Shown here in pieces: positions 44,152 to 53,642 of a stretch of 64,000 bases of DNA. The stretch spans positions 46,532 to 110,531 of the forward strand of contig JACQWQ010000061.1 in NCBI GenBank assembly GCA_016209205.1, read 5' to 3'. The translations under genes were made by a program, and so were the position numbers. Source of the stretch: Chloroflexota bacterium (GTDB taxonomy: Bacteria; Chloroflexota; Anaerolineae; UBA4142; SHND01). The stretch's first letter is position 1, and the number at the start of each line of letters is the position of its first letter. The notes below the pieces were generated by a model. That model saw nothing but the letters and a program-made list of their open reading frames with translations. It was not told where the DNA came from and made no database searches.

Positions 44152-46080
44152 ATGAACGGTTATTCATCGCTCCTTGCGCGCGCGGACCGTTTTTTTTCGA
44201 ATCGGCTTACCCATCTCCCGCCTCCCTTTAACGATGCACGCCTGCGTCTGCGGCTGCAAGCCGGGGCTGCCATCGCGTTGGGAGTGTGTTTTTTTGTTTA
44301 TCTTTTGCTCTTTTCAAATCTGCTCGCGCCGTTCAACCGGTTCGCGACAGATTTCCTATATCACCCGATTTCCCCCCATCCCGACATTGCGATCATTGCG
44401 ATTGACAGCAAGAGTCTCGATGAACTCGGGCCCTGGCCTTGGTCCCGCGCCATTCACGCGGCACTGCTCGATCGTCTGGAGAACATCCCGCCGCGTCTGG
44501 TCGCCTTTGATTTGCTCTTTGCCCAACCTACGCCCGACGACAGTAGTTTCGCCGCGACGCTGCAGGCAAACCACAACGTCTTGGTCGCCACAAGCGGCGT
44601 AGCAGCGGCTGCATATCCCAACGAGGCGGATGCCTTGCGCGCGTTCGATGTCGTGATTCTGCCGGATGCGACCCTCCGCGACGCGTTTAGCGGAATAGGA
44701 CATCGCACGATCATTCCGGACAGCGACGGAGTGGTGCGACATATTCCCTCCGCCATCCAATCGGCGGGCGTGACCTACCCCGCGCTGGGTTTGGCTGCCG
44801 CCGCGCACGCGCTGGGCATCCAAGAGATTCAATACGACTTGGCAGCGCGCGTGGTGCGCGCGGGCATCGTCCAAATCCCGGTAGATGAACATGGCAACGC
44901 GCTGCTCAATTTCACCAGTCCATCTTCCGGAATTCCGACCTATTCGTACGTAGATGTTTTTCGCGGCAGCGTCCCCGCGTCCGCGCTCCAAGACAAAATC
45001 GTTTTTATCGGCGGGACAGGAAGCATTGAAACCGAAGAATATGCCATCCCGCTGAATTTCGGTGAGGCGCGCACACACAATGTCAATTTGCAGGCAGACC
45101 TGGCAAGTATGCTGCTCAACTCACCGCCCAACACCTTGCAGACGCAAGAAGCGCTTGGGCAACTGGCTTTGACGTTGGCGTTTGCCCTGCTTGCCGGGCT
45201 TACCTTACCGCATCTGCGCCCACTTTATTCCATTGCTATCACGCTGGTCTATTTGCTGGGACTTTTACTTTATGCGTTCGAAGCATTCAACCGCGGCACG
45301 GTCATTCAGATTCTTTACCCGGCGCTGGCTTTAATTTTAACGGCGCTGAGCATTACGGCTTTCCGTTATCTCTTTGAAGAAAGACGCCGCCACTTTTTGG
45401 CATCGCTCTTCCGCCGGTATGTTCCGGCAGAAAGCGTTGGACGCGTAGTAGACGCGATTGATCGGGGAGAACTGCCCCTGAGCGGGGCGCGGCGCATCGT
45501 GACAGTCTTGTACGCGGATTTGCGCGGGTTCACGACCCTTTCCGAAGAGCTATCCGCCGAAACCGTTTTGGCGACCGTGAACCGGTACATGGAGCTGGCG
45601 CTGCAAGCCATTCAAGCTGAAGGCGGGACTATCTCCAAGCCCATGGGGGACGCGTTGATTGCGATTTGGAATGCCCCGCTCGACCAGCCGGATCACTGCG
45701 AACGCGGCTTGCGTACGGCAATTCAGATTCGCCGCAACCTGATGCGCTATCAACAAAAACGGAGCGCCGAAGAGAAACTCAATTTCGGCATCGGACTTGC
45801 CACCGGTTGGGCAGTGCTGGGCAACGTCAGCGCATTGGGCAAAGTGGAATACACACTTGTCGGCGACACTGTAAACGTCGCCGCACGCATCAGCGCGTTT
45901 GCCAACAACAATCAAATTCTCACCGACGCGACCACCGCACGCCAAGCGCCGGAAGGAATTGTGCTGCGAGAGCTGTCACCGGTTCGCGTGCGCGGACGCA
46001 AAGAGCCGCTGGCAGTGTGGGAAGCGCGGGATCAAGAACCGCTGGAAGAGGTCATGAACCCCGACGAGCCGGAAGTATAA
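44152..46080 (+). CDS. CHASE2-domain adenylate/guanylate cyclase
   Basis: 642 residues. One N-terminal helix (IALGVCFFVYLLLFSNLL) is followed by an extracellular CHASE2 sensor (DIAIIAIDSKSLDELGPWPWSR to about 330), three transmembrane helices (about 338-420), then a class III cyclase domain. VTVLYADLRGFTTLSEEL has the first metal Asp, KPMGDALIAIWNAP the second, and VGDTVNVAARI the transition-state Asn/Arg region. It senses an outside cue and makes cAMP (or cGMP). No effector gene is adjacent. Confidence 0.92.
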   Translation: MNGYSSLLARADRFFSNRLTHLPPPFNDARLRLRLQAGAAIALGVCFFVYLLLFSNLLAPFNRFATDFLYHPISPHPDIAIIAIDSKSLDELGPWPWSRAIHAALLDRLENIPPRLVAFDLLFAQPTPDDSSFAATLQANHNVLVATSGVAAAAYPNEADALRAFDVVILPDATLRDAFSGIGHRTIIPDSDGVVRHIPSAIQSAGVTYPALGLAAAAHALGIQEIQYDLAARVVRAGIVQIPVDEHGNALLNFTSPSSGIPTYSYVDVFRGSVPASALQDKIVFIGGTGSIETEEYAIPLNFGEARTHNVNLQADLASMLLNSPPNTLQTQEALGQLALTLAFALLAGLTLPHLRPLYSIAITLVYLLGLLLYAFEAFNRGTVIQILYPALALILTALSITAFRYLFEERRRHFLASLFRRYVPAESVGRVVDAIDRGELPLSGARRIVTVLYADLRGFTTLSEELSAETVLATVNRYMELALQAIQAEGGTISKPMGDALIAIWNAPLDQPDHCERGLRTAIQIRRNLMRYQQKRSAEEKLNFGIGLATGWAVLGNVSALGKVEYTLVGDTVNVAARISAFANNNQILTDATTARQAPEGIVLRELSPVRVRGRKEPLAVWEARDQEPLEEVMNPDEPEV

Positions 46081-46099
46081 AAATCCGTTTTCGCATTTC

Positions 46100-46861
46100 T
46101 TATTTTCGCGCTGTCAGCTCTGCTGCCCAAACCTGCCGCCAAAACGCGTAATATGCCATGAGCAAACTCAATCCCAAACCGTGCAGTCCGTCGCGATAAC
46201 CTTGCAGTGAAACGAAACGCCGGAGAAATTCGCGCAGCGGCATACTGATGTAGCTGCGTCGGCGCGGGCGGAGGCCCTCGGCGACCATGCTTTGCGCTTC
46301 GTAGCGCGTGTACCGCTGCTGTTTGGTACGAAACTGCGCCAGCGTTTCATAATTGAAATGTGTCAGCGGGTTGGTCAAGAACAATTCGCCGCCTTGCGCA
46401 ATCACCAGTTCGTGCACCGGCCGCGCCGGGTCGAACCAGGCCTTGCCCTTTTTCAAAACGCGCGGCTGGTAATCGGGCGACCAACCGGTGTGCTGAATCC
46501 ACTTGCCAAAGATATAGTTCTTGCGCGGGATCCAAAACAAAACCTCATTGGACAGCGTGTCTTGAATTTGCGCAATGGCGCGACGAATTTCTTTACCCAC
46601 CAAAGCGTCGGCGCGTTCATCCGCATCCATGAAAAAAATCCAGTCGCCGAGAGCCGCTTGCATTGCCGCATTGCGTTGGGCGGCATAATTGTCGAACTTG
46701 CGCTGCACCACACGCGCGCCGCTCGCCTTTGCCAATTCGACCACGCGCGCGTCCACCGCGGAATCGAACACGAGCAATTCATCCGCAAAATCGCGCACCG
46801 AGTCAAGACAAGCTTGGATGTGCTTGACTTCGTCCAGCGTAAGCACAATGACCGATAACAT
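46100..46861 (-). CDS. Glycosyltransferase family 2 (WaaE/KdtX-like)
   Basis: 253 residues. The start LSVIVLTLDEVKHIQACLDSV is the GT2 nucleotide-sugar fold and FFMDADERAD the DxD metal motif. IPRKNYIFGKWIQHTGWSPDYQPRV and REFLRRFVSLQGYRDGLHG are typical of LPS-core-type beta-glucosyltransferases. A TAATG overlap joins it to the upstream GT2 gene, so both likely build one cell-surface glycan. Confidence 0.9.
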   Translation of the reverse strand: MLSVIVLTLDEVKHIQACLDSVRDFADELLVFDSAVDARVVELAKASGARVVQRKFDNYAAQRNAAMQAALGDWIFFMDADERADALVGKEIRRAIAQIQDTLSNEVLFWIPRKNYIFGKWIQHTGWSPDYQPRVLKKGKAWFDPARPVHELVIAQGGELFLTNPLTHFNYETLAQFRTKQQRYTRYEAQSMVAEGLRPRRRSYISMPLREFLRRFVSLQGYRDGLHGLGLSLLMAYYAFWRQVWAAELTARK

Positions 46862-47802
46862 TACTGTGAATCCGCTGCGGACAGACGCAGGACGGCATCA
46901 TACGCGGCAGTACGACGCTTTAATTCATCCGCCGAAAGCGCGCCGGACCGCGCCGCTTTTTCTGCTTCGCGCTTGGCGCGTTTCATCCCTTGCCCCACCA
47001 AATAGCGCGCCGCCGCGTTCCATGCCCGCGCATAGTGCTTGCGAAAAAGTGTCAAGCGCGCCTTCCAGAGCTCGACAAACATACGCTCTCGAAATTGGCT
47101 GGTGCTGCGCGCCTCGTGATGAATGATTCGCGCCGCAGGCACACACCAAATCTCCCAGCCCGCCCGCCGGATGCGTAAACACCAGTCCACTTCTTCCGCG
47201 TAAATAAAATAGTCCTCATCCAACCATCCGACCTGTTGCGCCGTTGCGGCGCGCACCATCAGCGCGCCGCCCAACGGGTGATCAATTTGAAAAGGAACTC
47301 CTCGCGTGTAGTTCGAGAGGGGATATCGCCCGTTCAAGCGCGATTCGCGCAAACGCCAATGGACCGGAAACAAGTCCATATAGATCTGTGCGAGAGAAGG
47401 AAAAGCAAAAGCCGAGTGCTGATGCGAGCGATCAGGATAGACCAAACTGGGTCCGCAGACGCCTGCGCGCACATGCTTATCCATAAAGGACACCATCAAG
47501 CTCAACGAATCACTGTGCTCATTGGAAATTTCTGTATCGGGATTCAACAACATCCAATAACGCCCTTGCGCGAGCGCCAAGCCCTGATTGCACGCTTTGG
47601 CAAAACCGAGGTTCTCAGTGTTTGTAAGCAACTGGAGCTGGGGAAATTCATTACGTACGAGCGCCGCGGACCCATCCGTAGACGCGTTGTCCACCACAAT
47701 CGTCTCGCACGCCAACGAATTTGTGGCGCGCGGCAGTGATTCGAGACAGCGCTGCAAACAATCTCGAACCTGAAACGAAACAATCACAATGGTCAAGTCC
47801 AT
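46861..47802 (-). CDS. Glycosyltransferase family 2 (rhamnosyltransferase-like)
   Basis: 313 residues. TIVIVSFQVRDCLQRCLESL, then VVDNASTDGSAALV, MLLNPDTEI (DxD-like) and GGALMVRAATAQQVGWLDEDYFIYAEEVDWCLR are diagnostic for this GT2 subgroup. The C-terminal region carries an amphipathic helix (FVELWKARLTLFRKHYAR). It is first of a two-gene operon with the gene at 46100. Confidence 0.92.
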   Translation of the reverse strand: MDLTIVIVSFQVRDCLQRCLESLPRATNSLACETIVVDNASTDGSAALVRNEFPQLQLLTNTENLGFAKACNQGLALAQGRYWMLLNPDTEISNEHSDSLSLMVSFMDKHVRAGVCGPSLVYPDRSHQHSAFAFPSLAQIYMDLFPVHWRLRESRLNGRYPLSNYTRGVPFQIDHPLGGALMVRAATAQQVGWLDEDYFIYAEEVDWCLRIRRAGWEIWCVPAARIIHHEARSTSQFRERMFVELWKARLTLFRKHYARAWNAAARYLVGQGMKRAKREAEKAARSGALSADELKRRTAAYDAVLRLSAADSQ

Positions 47803-47884
47803 GCGTTTAGTTCTTCAGATAAGATTCTGGACAGGTCCCCACCAAGACCTTCTCTGAATCTATATCAGGACTTTCGCTCAAGTG
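47803..47884. other. Short intergenic region
   Basis: Upstream of the glycosyltransferase pair; no clear promoter was identified before the repeat cluster. Confidence 0.35.
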
Positions 47885-48215
47885 TCATTTCGAGATGGTC
47901 AGCCCGCGGGGGCTGTGTGAACGGAAAACTTGTCATATCGAGCGGAGCGAGATATCTCAGTCCCTTCGATATGACAAGTCCTGTGCAGATGGTCAGCCCG
48001 TGTGGGCTATGTGAGCAAGAGGACTGTCATATCGAGTGGGGCGAGATATCTCATCGTTTCGCAATACGAAACATTCGATATGACAGACCCCGGTCAAGTT
48101 CTGAGCAGCCGTTCCCTCAATTCTTCGGGACAAGTTTTGCGAGAAATCTCAGTGCGAAAAACCGAGATTTCGCCGACGAACTCCGTCGGACACGCTGTTC
48201 GAAATGACAAGCGAA
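47885..48215. repeat. Dispersed palindromic repeat cluster
   Basis: At least three modules follow each other: GTCATTTCGAGATGGTCAGC plus CCGCGGGGGCTG, CATATCGAGCGGAGCGAGATATC with TTCGATATGACAAGTC, a second CAGCCCGTGTGGGCTATG copy (almost the same as at 8211-8250), and a GAGAAATCTCAGTGCG / GAGATTTCGCCGACG module ending CGAAATGACA. No gene. Confidence 0.85.
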
Positions 48216-48406
48216 AGTCCTCTATATATAGTGGTCGAAAAAAGAAAAGCCACGACATACAGCCATCATGTCATAACAAAATTCTTCGGATAGGCATGCA
48301 AGTACTTGTAGACTATAGCCATACGCCAAAATTGGAATCTATACTTGTATGGGGGCGAAGGAACAAGCCAAATCCTGGTTTAACAAATCGGTTTTCCAAC
48401 ACTCCC
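48216..48406. other. Upstream region of the two-gene candidate system
   Basis: AT-richer 190 bp without a recognised gene or clear promoter. The downstream frame is open through here, but its coding look starts only at 48407. Confidence 0.4.
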
Positions 48407-50527
48407 ATGATCCGCATTTGCATCTATCACTGGCTCCCACTAGCCGACAACATGCTGCTCGAGATCGAAAAAAAACTGGGCGCCCAATCGCCCGATCATG
48501 TCACCGACATCGAGCTCGAGCGTGATGCAGTAACCTTTCACACTGTTTTCAAATTTAGTCGCGATGCTCGCGCCGAGGCAGTTTTTCCGATGCCCGGCAA
48601 AATCAATCAGCGCGGATTCTGTCAGCACACACTGACTCTCGCGCCGATTCCGGGTGTACCGCTGGGCGCGTTGCTGGATGAACTCGTTCCCGAACTGAAA
48701 CGCGCGGTCGGAGATTTACTGTACAGTATCGCGCCAGACGCGGTTCGAAGTAAATTGGCAATTCTGAGCGCCGGGGTAACGCCTTTTCAACAATTCCAGT
48801 CTGCGACACTTGACCCGCCCACGGAGCTAGCCGCCCGCGACTTTTTGTTCGATGCACAGGTGAGCGCGATCCTACTCGACGCGCAGACGCGCGATTCCGT
48901 GCGTGCAGGATTTGTCGTCCCTTCACTGGGTCTTCAAGTCAAAACAGACAGCGCCGACGCCGGAGCATTCACCAGCTGCACCGGAAATACGCTCCTCTTT
49001 TATTCCGGCGAATTCACTCCGGACGAATGGGCAACGCACGATAGCGTGATTTACAAGTATTGCGCGCTGGTTCTCTATGCGCATACATTGGACCGCACCA
49101 CATCTATCCTGAAGCAGGCGCGCGATCATCTTATTCCGCTGCGCCGTCGAGTTGCAATTGCCTTGCAAGGCAATGTCGCCGAGCATTTCGACGCCTTGAC
49201 CCAAATCAAACGCTACTTGATGTATGTTAACATCAAGCTGCCGGTCATCCAAAATGTGATTCGGCATTTGGAAGCCACGCGCCATACACAGACTTTTGCC
49301 GCCAAGATGACCACCTTTGACGCGCCGATCAAGGTGTTTGGATATCCGACCATCCGCAGTATCGAGAATACGACCTGGCAGCCGCCTTATCTGATTGGCA
49401 AGATCAACGAAGAGACACGACACCTTGATGCGATGTTCGCCAAAGACCTGGAGGAAATCCAAATCGTCTCGACGGAACTTTCGCAGATGCTGGAAGGCAG
49501 TTTACTTGCAGAGCAATTGCAGATCGCACAGCAATCTCTTGATGCGGCGCAGACTATGCTCGAAATCGAACGCCGCACCAAGAATCTGGCAAATGCCAAC
49601 AAGTCGGTCATCACTCTCTTGATGGCAGCGATAGGCATGGTGATTGCCATTACCTTTCAGGTTGGATGGGTGGAGACGATTGCCGTCGGTTCGGCGCTCT
49701 TTGCGTTGGGGTATTTTACGACCGCTTTTGCACTCAAGCGTCATGCTTCCTATTTTCGCCTTGTGATTCCGATTCGCGCGTGTTTTCCGCCGGAGGCATT
49801 GGCAAGCTGGATCGGACAGCACCGCCTGGTCAAGAACAACACGAACGGCAATCAGATCACATGCAGTTGGAAACAGACCATTCCGGTGCGCTTACTTTCG
49901 CACACCGGAGTGCAACTCCTGCGCGAACATAACTTGACGCGTGAACATGACTTGACGCGTGAACAAAACCTCGCGCGAGCATACAACAACGGGACACGCC
50001 CCCGTCACAACGAATATTTGAAACAAACGTTTGACGTTACCGTTGAATTTCTGCGGCGTGGGTTCCTCAGCACAGTGACGCTTGAAACCGAGTACTTTGA
50101 CACTGATTTCGAAACGCACGATTTGGTGGAGCGCGTGTTCGCGGGGCTTTTGGACAGCGCTTGTCTGAAACCAGATGAACCGCAGGAAACGTCACTGTAC
50201 GCGCGAACATTGTCCCTCTTGGAGCTCCCGCTGGAAGAACATCTCCCGGCATTGAACAAGCTCTTGACTCTGCCATCGGTTCAGGTTTCACAGATCATTC
50301 AGACCGGCGCATCCAGCCAGGAGGATGCTAGCTTGTCCAAAGTAGACTTGAACGAACTGCAAGACCTGAACGGGCAACCGCGCGCATACAAAGAATGGTT
50401 GAGCGAAACCCTGAGCAACCCAACTCGCAGCAACTTGCTGGGCTTGCTCGGATTGCGGAACGTCCAAAACAAACTGCGACTGCTCGAACGCCTGGAAGAG
50501 GAACACATTCAACATGCCCACATCTGA
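48407..50527 (+). CDS. Large membrane protein of unknown function, partner of NDT-like protein
   Basis: 706 residues from ATG at 48407 (no strong ribosome site; upstream starts are inside repeat sequence). The N-terminal 300 residues are soluble with no family recognised (YHWLPLADNMLLEIEKKL, RGFCQHTLTLAPIPGVPLG). A coiled-coil follows (ELSQMLEGSLLAEQLQIAQQ, about 355-395), then two transmembrane helices at about 402-445, and a soluble C-terminal part with tandem LTREH-type units near 510. It overlaps the next gene by 14 nt. A membrane-spanning sensor or pore partner is inferred. Confidence 0.75.
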   Translation: MIRICIYHWLPLADNMLLEIEKKLGAQSPDHVTDIELERDAVTFHTVFKFSRDARAEAVFPMPGKINQRGFCQHTLTLAPIPGVPLGALLDELVPELKRAVGDLLYSIAPDAVRSKLAILSAGVTPFQQFQSATLDPPTELAARDFLFDAQVSAILLDAQTRDSVRAGFVVPSLGLQVKTDSADAGAFTSCTGNTLLFYSGEFTPDEWATHDSVIYKYCALVLYAHTLDRTTSILKQARDHLIPLRRRVAIALQGNVAEHFDALTQIKRYLMYVNIKLPVIQNVIRHLEATRHTQTFAAKMTTFDAPIKVFGYPTIRSIENTTWQPPYLIGKINEETRHLDAMFAKDLEEIQIVSTELSQMLEGSLLAEQLQIAQQSLDAAQTMLEIERRTKNLANANKSVITLLMAAIGMVIAITFQVGWVETIAVGSALFALGYFTTAFALKRHASYFRLVIPIRACFPPEALASWIGQHRLVKNNTNGNQITCSWKQTIPVRLLSHTGVQLLREHNLTREHDLTREQNLARAYNNGTRPRHNEYLKQTFDVTVEFLRRGFLSTVTLETEYFDTDFETHDLVERVFAGLLDSACLKPDEPQETSLYARTLSLLELPLEEHLPALNKLLTLPSVQVSQIIQTGASSQEDASLSKVDLNELQDLNGQPRAYKEWLSETLSNPTRSNLLGLLGLRNVQNKLRLLERLEEEHIQHAHI

Positions 50528-51242
50528 TGAACTGGAACAAGTCCAGACCATTTTGTCCGTCCTGGCGCAGATTCTGGCACGCGGTCTGGCGAGCGAGCAG
50601 CGCGACACCGTACTGCGCGACATGCCCTTTGCCTTTAATAAACGACACGCCGACGAATTTACCTTCTACCGTACGCTGCTGGACACTTTTGAAACGCGTC
50701 AGAGTCTCGATTTCGTCGTGACACTAACGCGGCGCATCGAAGGCACGCGCAGTTTCTATCAGGATGTCGGTCCGGACCTCGACCGCCTGCGCTTTCTACT
50801 CAGCAAGCATCCAGATCACCTGGGTACAAGCAACGACAAGCCGTTTGTATTCGTCCTGATGCCCTTCCGCGAAGAGCATTTTGCGATTTACGAACGTACG
50901 ATCAAACCGACGCTCGAGAGTTTGGCCTGTCACGTCGAACATGCCAAGGACGCGCATACGGTCGAACGGATCGTGGATACGATTTATACGCAAATCGCGC
51001 GCGCCCACTTTATCGTCGCCGACACGACGGGCAAAAATCCGAATGTGTTTTATGAAATCGGTTATGCCCACGCCCTGGGGAAAAAGGTGATCTTGCTCGT
51101 GCAAGATACGCAGGACATACCCTTTGATATTTCCGGGCTGCGCCACATCCAATACAAGCCGCATGCGTTGAATGCGCTAGCGATGGACTTGCGCGCGACC
51201 GCGTCAAGTCTGCTGCGCAACCGGTCAGAGACAACGCCCTAA
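50514..51242 (+). CDS. Nucleoside 2-deoxyribosyltransferase-like effector candidate
   Basis: 242 residues. An N-terminal helical region (1-100) is followed by a Rossmann-like domain: FVFVLMPFREEHFAIYER, then HFIVADTTGKNPNVFYEIG with E181 followed by YAHALGKKVILLVQD, and ISGLRHIQY. This is the NDT/TIR-like fold pattern whose Glu attacks N-glycosidic bonds of nucleosides or NAD-like molecules, common in bacterial conflict systems. Its start lies within the end of the membrane-protein gene, so they are translationally coupled. Activity is an inference. Confidence 0.75.
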   Translation: MPTSDELEQVQTILSVLAQILARGLASEQRDTVLRDMPFAFNKRHADEFTFYRTLLDTFETRQSLDFVVTLTRRIEGTRSFYQDVGPDLDRLRFLLSKHPDHLGTSNDKPFVFVLMPFREEHFAIYERTIKPTLESLACHVEHAKDAHTVERIVDTIYTQIARAHFIVADTTGKNPNVFYEIGYAHALGKKVILLVQDTQDIPFDISGLRHIQYKPHALNALAMDLRATASSLLRNRSETTP

Positions 51243-51249
51243 CGCCAAG

Positions 51250-51400
51250 CGCGGTGGGCAACCACTGGGGATGGGGCAACCACTGGGGATGGGGCAACCA
51301 CTGGGGATGGGGCAACCACTGGGGATGGGGCAACCACAAGGGATTGCCCCTACCTCCCACGCCGGTTTGGAATCGGCGTAGGGGCGATGGCTTGTCCTCG
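51250..51400. repeat. 18-bp tandem repeats within a GTAGGGGC element
   Basis: GGGGCAACCACTGGGGAT is repeated about five times, then CAACCACAAGGGATTGCCCC and a CGTAGGGGCGATGGCTTG arm close the element. It is placed right after the two-gene unit. Confidence 0.9.
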
Positions 51401-51417
51401 CTCTCTTGTCCTCGCCT

Positions 51418-52224
51418 CTAGTGCATGTCGCGGCGGGGCTTGATGGGGATTTGTTTGAATTCACGCAGTAGCTCGATCATCCGCTCGACGGTGGCATTAA
51501 ACATCCTTTCGCCAAATTCGCGCGTCGCAACGGTCGGGTCGCCTGCAATGCCGGTTTTTGAAAAACGGGACCACCAATCCATCCACGCGTAAGCAGCGGG
51601 CTTGGGGTGATCCCAATTAAAATACTTGAGGTCAGGGACGCCCATCTCGCGCGCCGCCCGATCCATTTGCACCAAATCGGGCCGCAGGTAAAGCATCATC
51701 GCCGTCTCAAATTCACAGGCATGTCCAATCCCGCCGTGCGCGGATTTGCGATGCTGTGCGATCAAGTCGCGAATCAACACGTCGTCCACTGCCGCGTTCC
51801 CCGCCATCGCGCCGACAATCATCCCTGTTTGCAGCACCGCTTTGCGCGCCGCGAGCTCGACGAGCGACGAGTTGGAACCGTGCCCATTGACCAGCATGAT
51901 ATGTGTGAAACCATGTCGCGCCACGCTGATTGCGGCGTCCGCGAAAAAGGTCAGCAGCGTCTCCATCGAAGACGTGAGCGAACCGGGATAATCCATGTGG
52001 TGGTCTTCAAAGCCGACGGGTAAGACCGGGAGCGAAAGAATTTCATCGGGCGCACGCCGCGCCACTTCAAAGCACACGGCTTCGACGATGATATTGTCCG
52101 TGTTGAGCGGCAAATGAGGTCCGTGATCTTCGATAGAGCCGATGGGAACGAGAATCGCTTTTTTTGCAGCAGCCGCGTCGCGCACTTCTACCCACGTGAG
52201 GTCGTCGTAACGGAATTTGGTCAT
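51418..52224 (-). CDS. Creatininase-family amidohydrolase
   Basis: Start at 52224 overlaps the DUF4058 stop by 4 nt. 268 residues. Metal ligands are seen in GSIEDHGPHLPLNTD (E, H), VNGHGSN, and HACEFETAMML (E). The family opens cyclic amides (creatinine, or MftE/FAPy deformylase-like substrates). The true substrate is unknown. Confidence 0.9.
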   Translation of the reverse strand: MTKFRYDDLTWVEVRDAAAAKKAILVPIGSIEDHGPHLPLNTDNIIVEAVCFEVARRAPDEILSLPVLPVGFEDHHMDYPGSLTSSMETLLTFFADAAISVARHGFTHIMLVNGHGSNSSLVELAARKAVLQTGMIVGAMAGNAAVDDVLIRDLIAQHRKSAHGGIGHACEFETAMMLYLRPDLVQMDRAAREMGVPDLKYFNWDHPKPAAYAWMDWWSRFSKTGIAGDPTVATREFGERMFNATVERMIELLREFKQIPIKPRRDMH

Positions 52225-53024
52225 GACTTTTTCCTCGCCGGTTGCAGTAATTTCCGCACCCAAGCTTTGTCATGGGGTGACAGCTCGGGCGGAGGAGGTT
52301 CAGCATCATAATCAAGCGTGAGCTCGTACGCGGCAATATCATAGATTGCGTCCAGCACTTGCTGCAAATCAAGCGCCACAGGCAGATCCGGTTGGAGCAA
52401 TGGGACAGGCACAACAGGCAAGTGGTCTTGAAGAGTGAGGGGCCAAACTTCGACCCGTTCCATTTTTGCGCGCACAAGCGAGATAACATACGGTGATTCG
52501 ATCATGCGTTTATATTCCCAAAAGCGAAGACCTCGCCGCAATAAATCAATTTCGAGTAGATTCACCCCTGCTTTATATAGCCGCTGCCATTTTTTGCGAT
52601 ATTTTGTCACGCCCGGTTCGCGTTTGTTCACTGGCGACAGAATCTCGATACTTGTCACCAATTTGTTCTTGCCCGCATCGCGAATTTGGACATTCACTTG
52701 GCGATACTCGACGTGCAATGGTAAAGTTAATGGGGCGACAATGTTTGCTCCATCGAAACGCGCGCGGCGAGTTTGTCTCGTTTCGTATGGCGCAACGGCT
52801 TCTCGCGCGTGTTTCGTTCTCAAAACTTGTACGCCAGGGTACATCACGCCAACTTCCGCTTCCGCTCCTGCATCTTGGACAACTGTCACTTCTAACCGCG
52901 CGACATACTTGGGCCTGATTTGCGGCGCTAACACTTCGCGTATCTTGGATGCCAACGCCTGATGCACATCGGGCCACAAATATCCTTCCAAAAACGGGTC
53001 CATCCCCGGAAACGGTGAAGGCAT
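52221..53024 (-). CDS. DUF4058 family protein
   Basis: 267 residues. The opening MPSPFPGMDPFLEG is diagnostic, and the acidic/basic core VTSIEILSPVNKREPG-x-YRKKW resembles the PD-(D/E)xK-like arrangement described for DUF4058 in cyanobacteria and Chloroflexota. The C-terminal YDIAAYELTLDYDAEPPPPE is typical. Function unknown; coupled to the creatininase gene. Confidence 0.9.
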   Translation of the reverse strand: MPSPFPGMDPFLEGYLWPDVHQALASKIREVLAPQIRPKYVARLEVTVVQDAGAEAEVGVMYPGVQVLRTKHAREAVAPYETRQTRRARFDGANIVAPLTLPLHVEYRQVNVQIRDAGKNKLVTSIEILSPVNKREPGVTKYRKKWQRLYKAGVNLLEIDLLRRGLRFWEYKRMIESPYVISLVRAKMERVEVWPLTLQDHLPVVPVPLLQPDLPVALDLQQVLDAIYDIAAYELTLDYDAEPPPPELSPHDKAWVRKLLQPARKKS

Positions 53025-53545
53025 AGCTGCTCCTTTCCCCAGTCGGCAAAAATTATATCACAGCCAATAAATAAAAACTCGCCCTCTACAGAGAGGCGAG
53101 TTTGATCATAACTCACGTTACGCAGTGTCATTTCGAGATGGTCAGCCCACGCGGGCTGCGTGACCCGCAGAAACTGTCATGCTGAGGGACGAAGCATCTC
53201 TGGTTTGGCATAGAGATTCTGGCGATGTGCGATGTATTCCCATCGCCTACATCGCAAGTCCCTTCAGAATGACAGTTGGAAGTTTCTGTGCAGCGGTTTT
53301 TGCGGTGTCGAGCGCAGCCGAGACAGAAATCTCGCTCTGCCAACACTGAGATTTCTCTCTCTCGACTGCGCTCGAGATAAACCGCTGCACAGGACTTGTC
53401 ATATCGAGCGGAGCGAGATATCTCACTCCGTTCGATATGACAGTCCTGAGCCCATACAGCCCCTGCGGGCTGACCATCTCGAAATGACAGATGGTGCGTA
53501 AGGTGAGTGATCAGAAAACCTTCGTAGGACACGCGACTGTGCGCG
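53025..53545. repeat. Dispersed palindromic repeat cluster, 400 bp
   Basis: After about 100 bp with a GGCGAGTTT hairpin, modules follow between 53128 and 53490: CATTTCGAGATGGTCAGCCC, TGCTGAGGGACGAAGCATC, GTGTCGAGCGCAGCCGAGAC with GAGATTTC arms, CATATCGAGCGGAGCGAGATATC, and CAGCCCCTGCGGGCTG then CATCTCGAAATGACAG. Outer arms are complementary, so the whole block is a nested palindrome. No gene. Confidence 0.85.
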
Positions 53546-53642
53546 CTAGAGCGGATTCCTAATTCGTATGTGGGCAAAAGACCTTTCGGGTTTCCGAAAA
53601 CCCGAAAGGTCTGCCCACCAATCAGACTGGAATCCGCGCTAG
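53546..53642. mobile_element. 97-bp MITE, copy 2
   Basis: CTAGAGCGGATTCC / GGAATCCGCGCTAG ends (one mismatch) and the perfect interior hairpin GACCTTTCGGGTTT / AAACCCGAAAGGTC. It is in inverted orientation relative to the copy at 40128. Its terminal CTAG supplies the stop codon of the DppC-like remnant. Confidence 0.9.

Noticed and set aside
51250..51400. Regular 18-bp repeats resembling a small CRISPR array
   Set aside because: Units are contiguous with no spacers and no cas genes nearby. They belong to the dispersed GTAGGGGC element.
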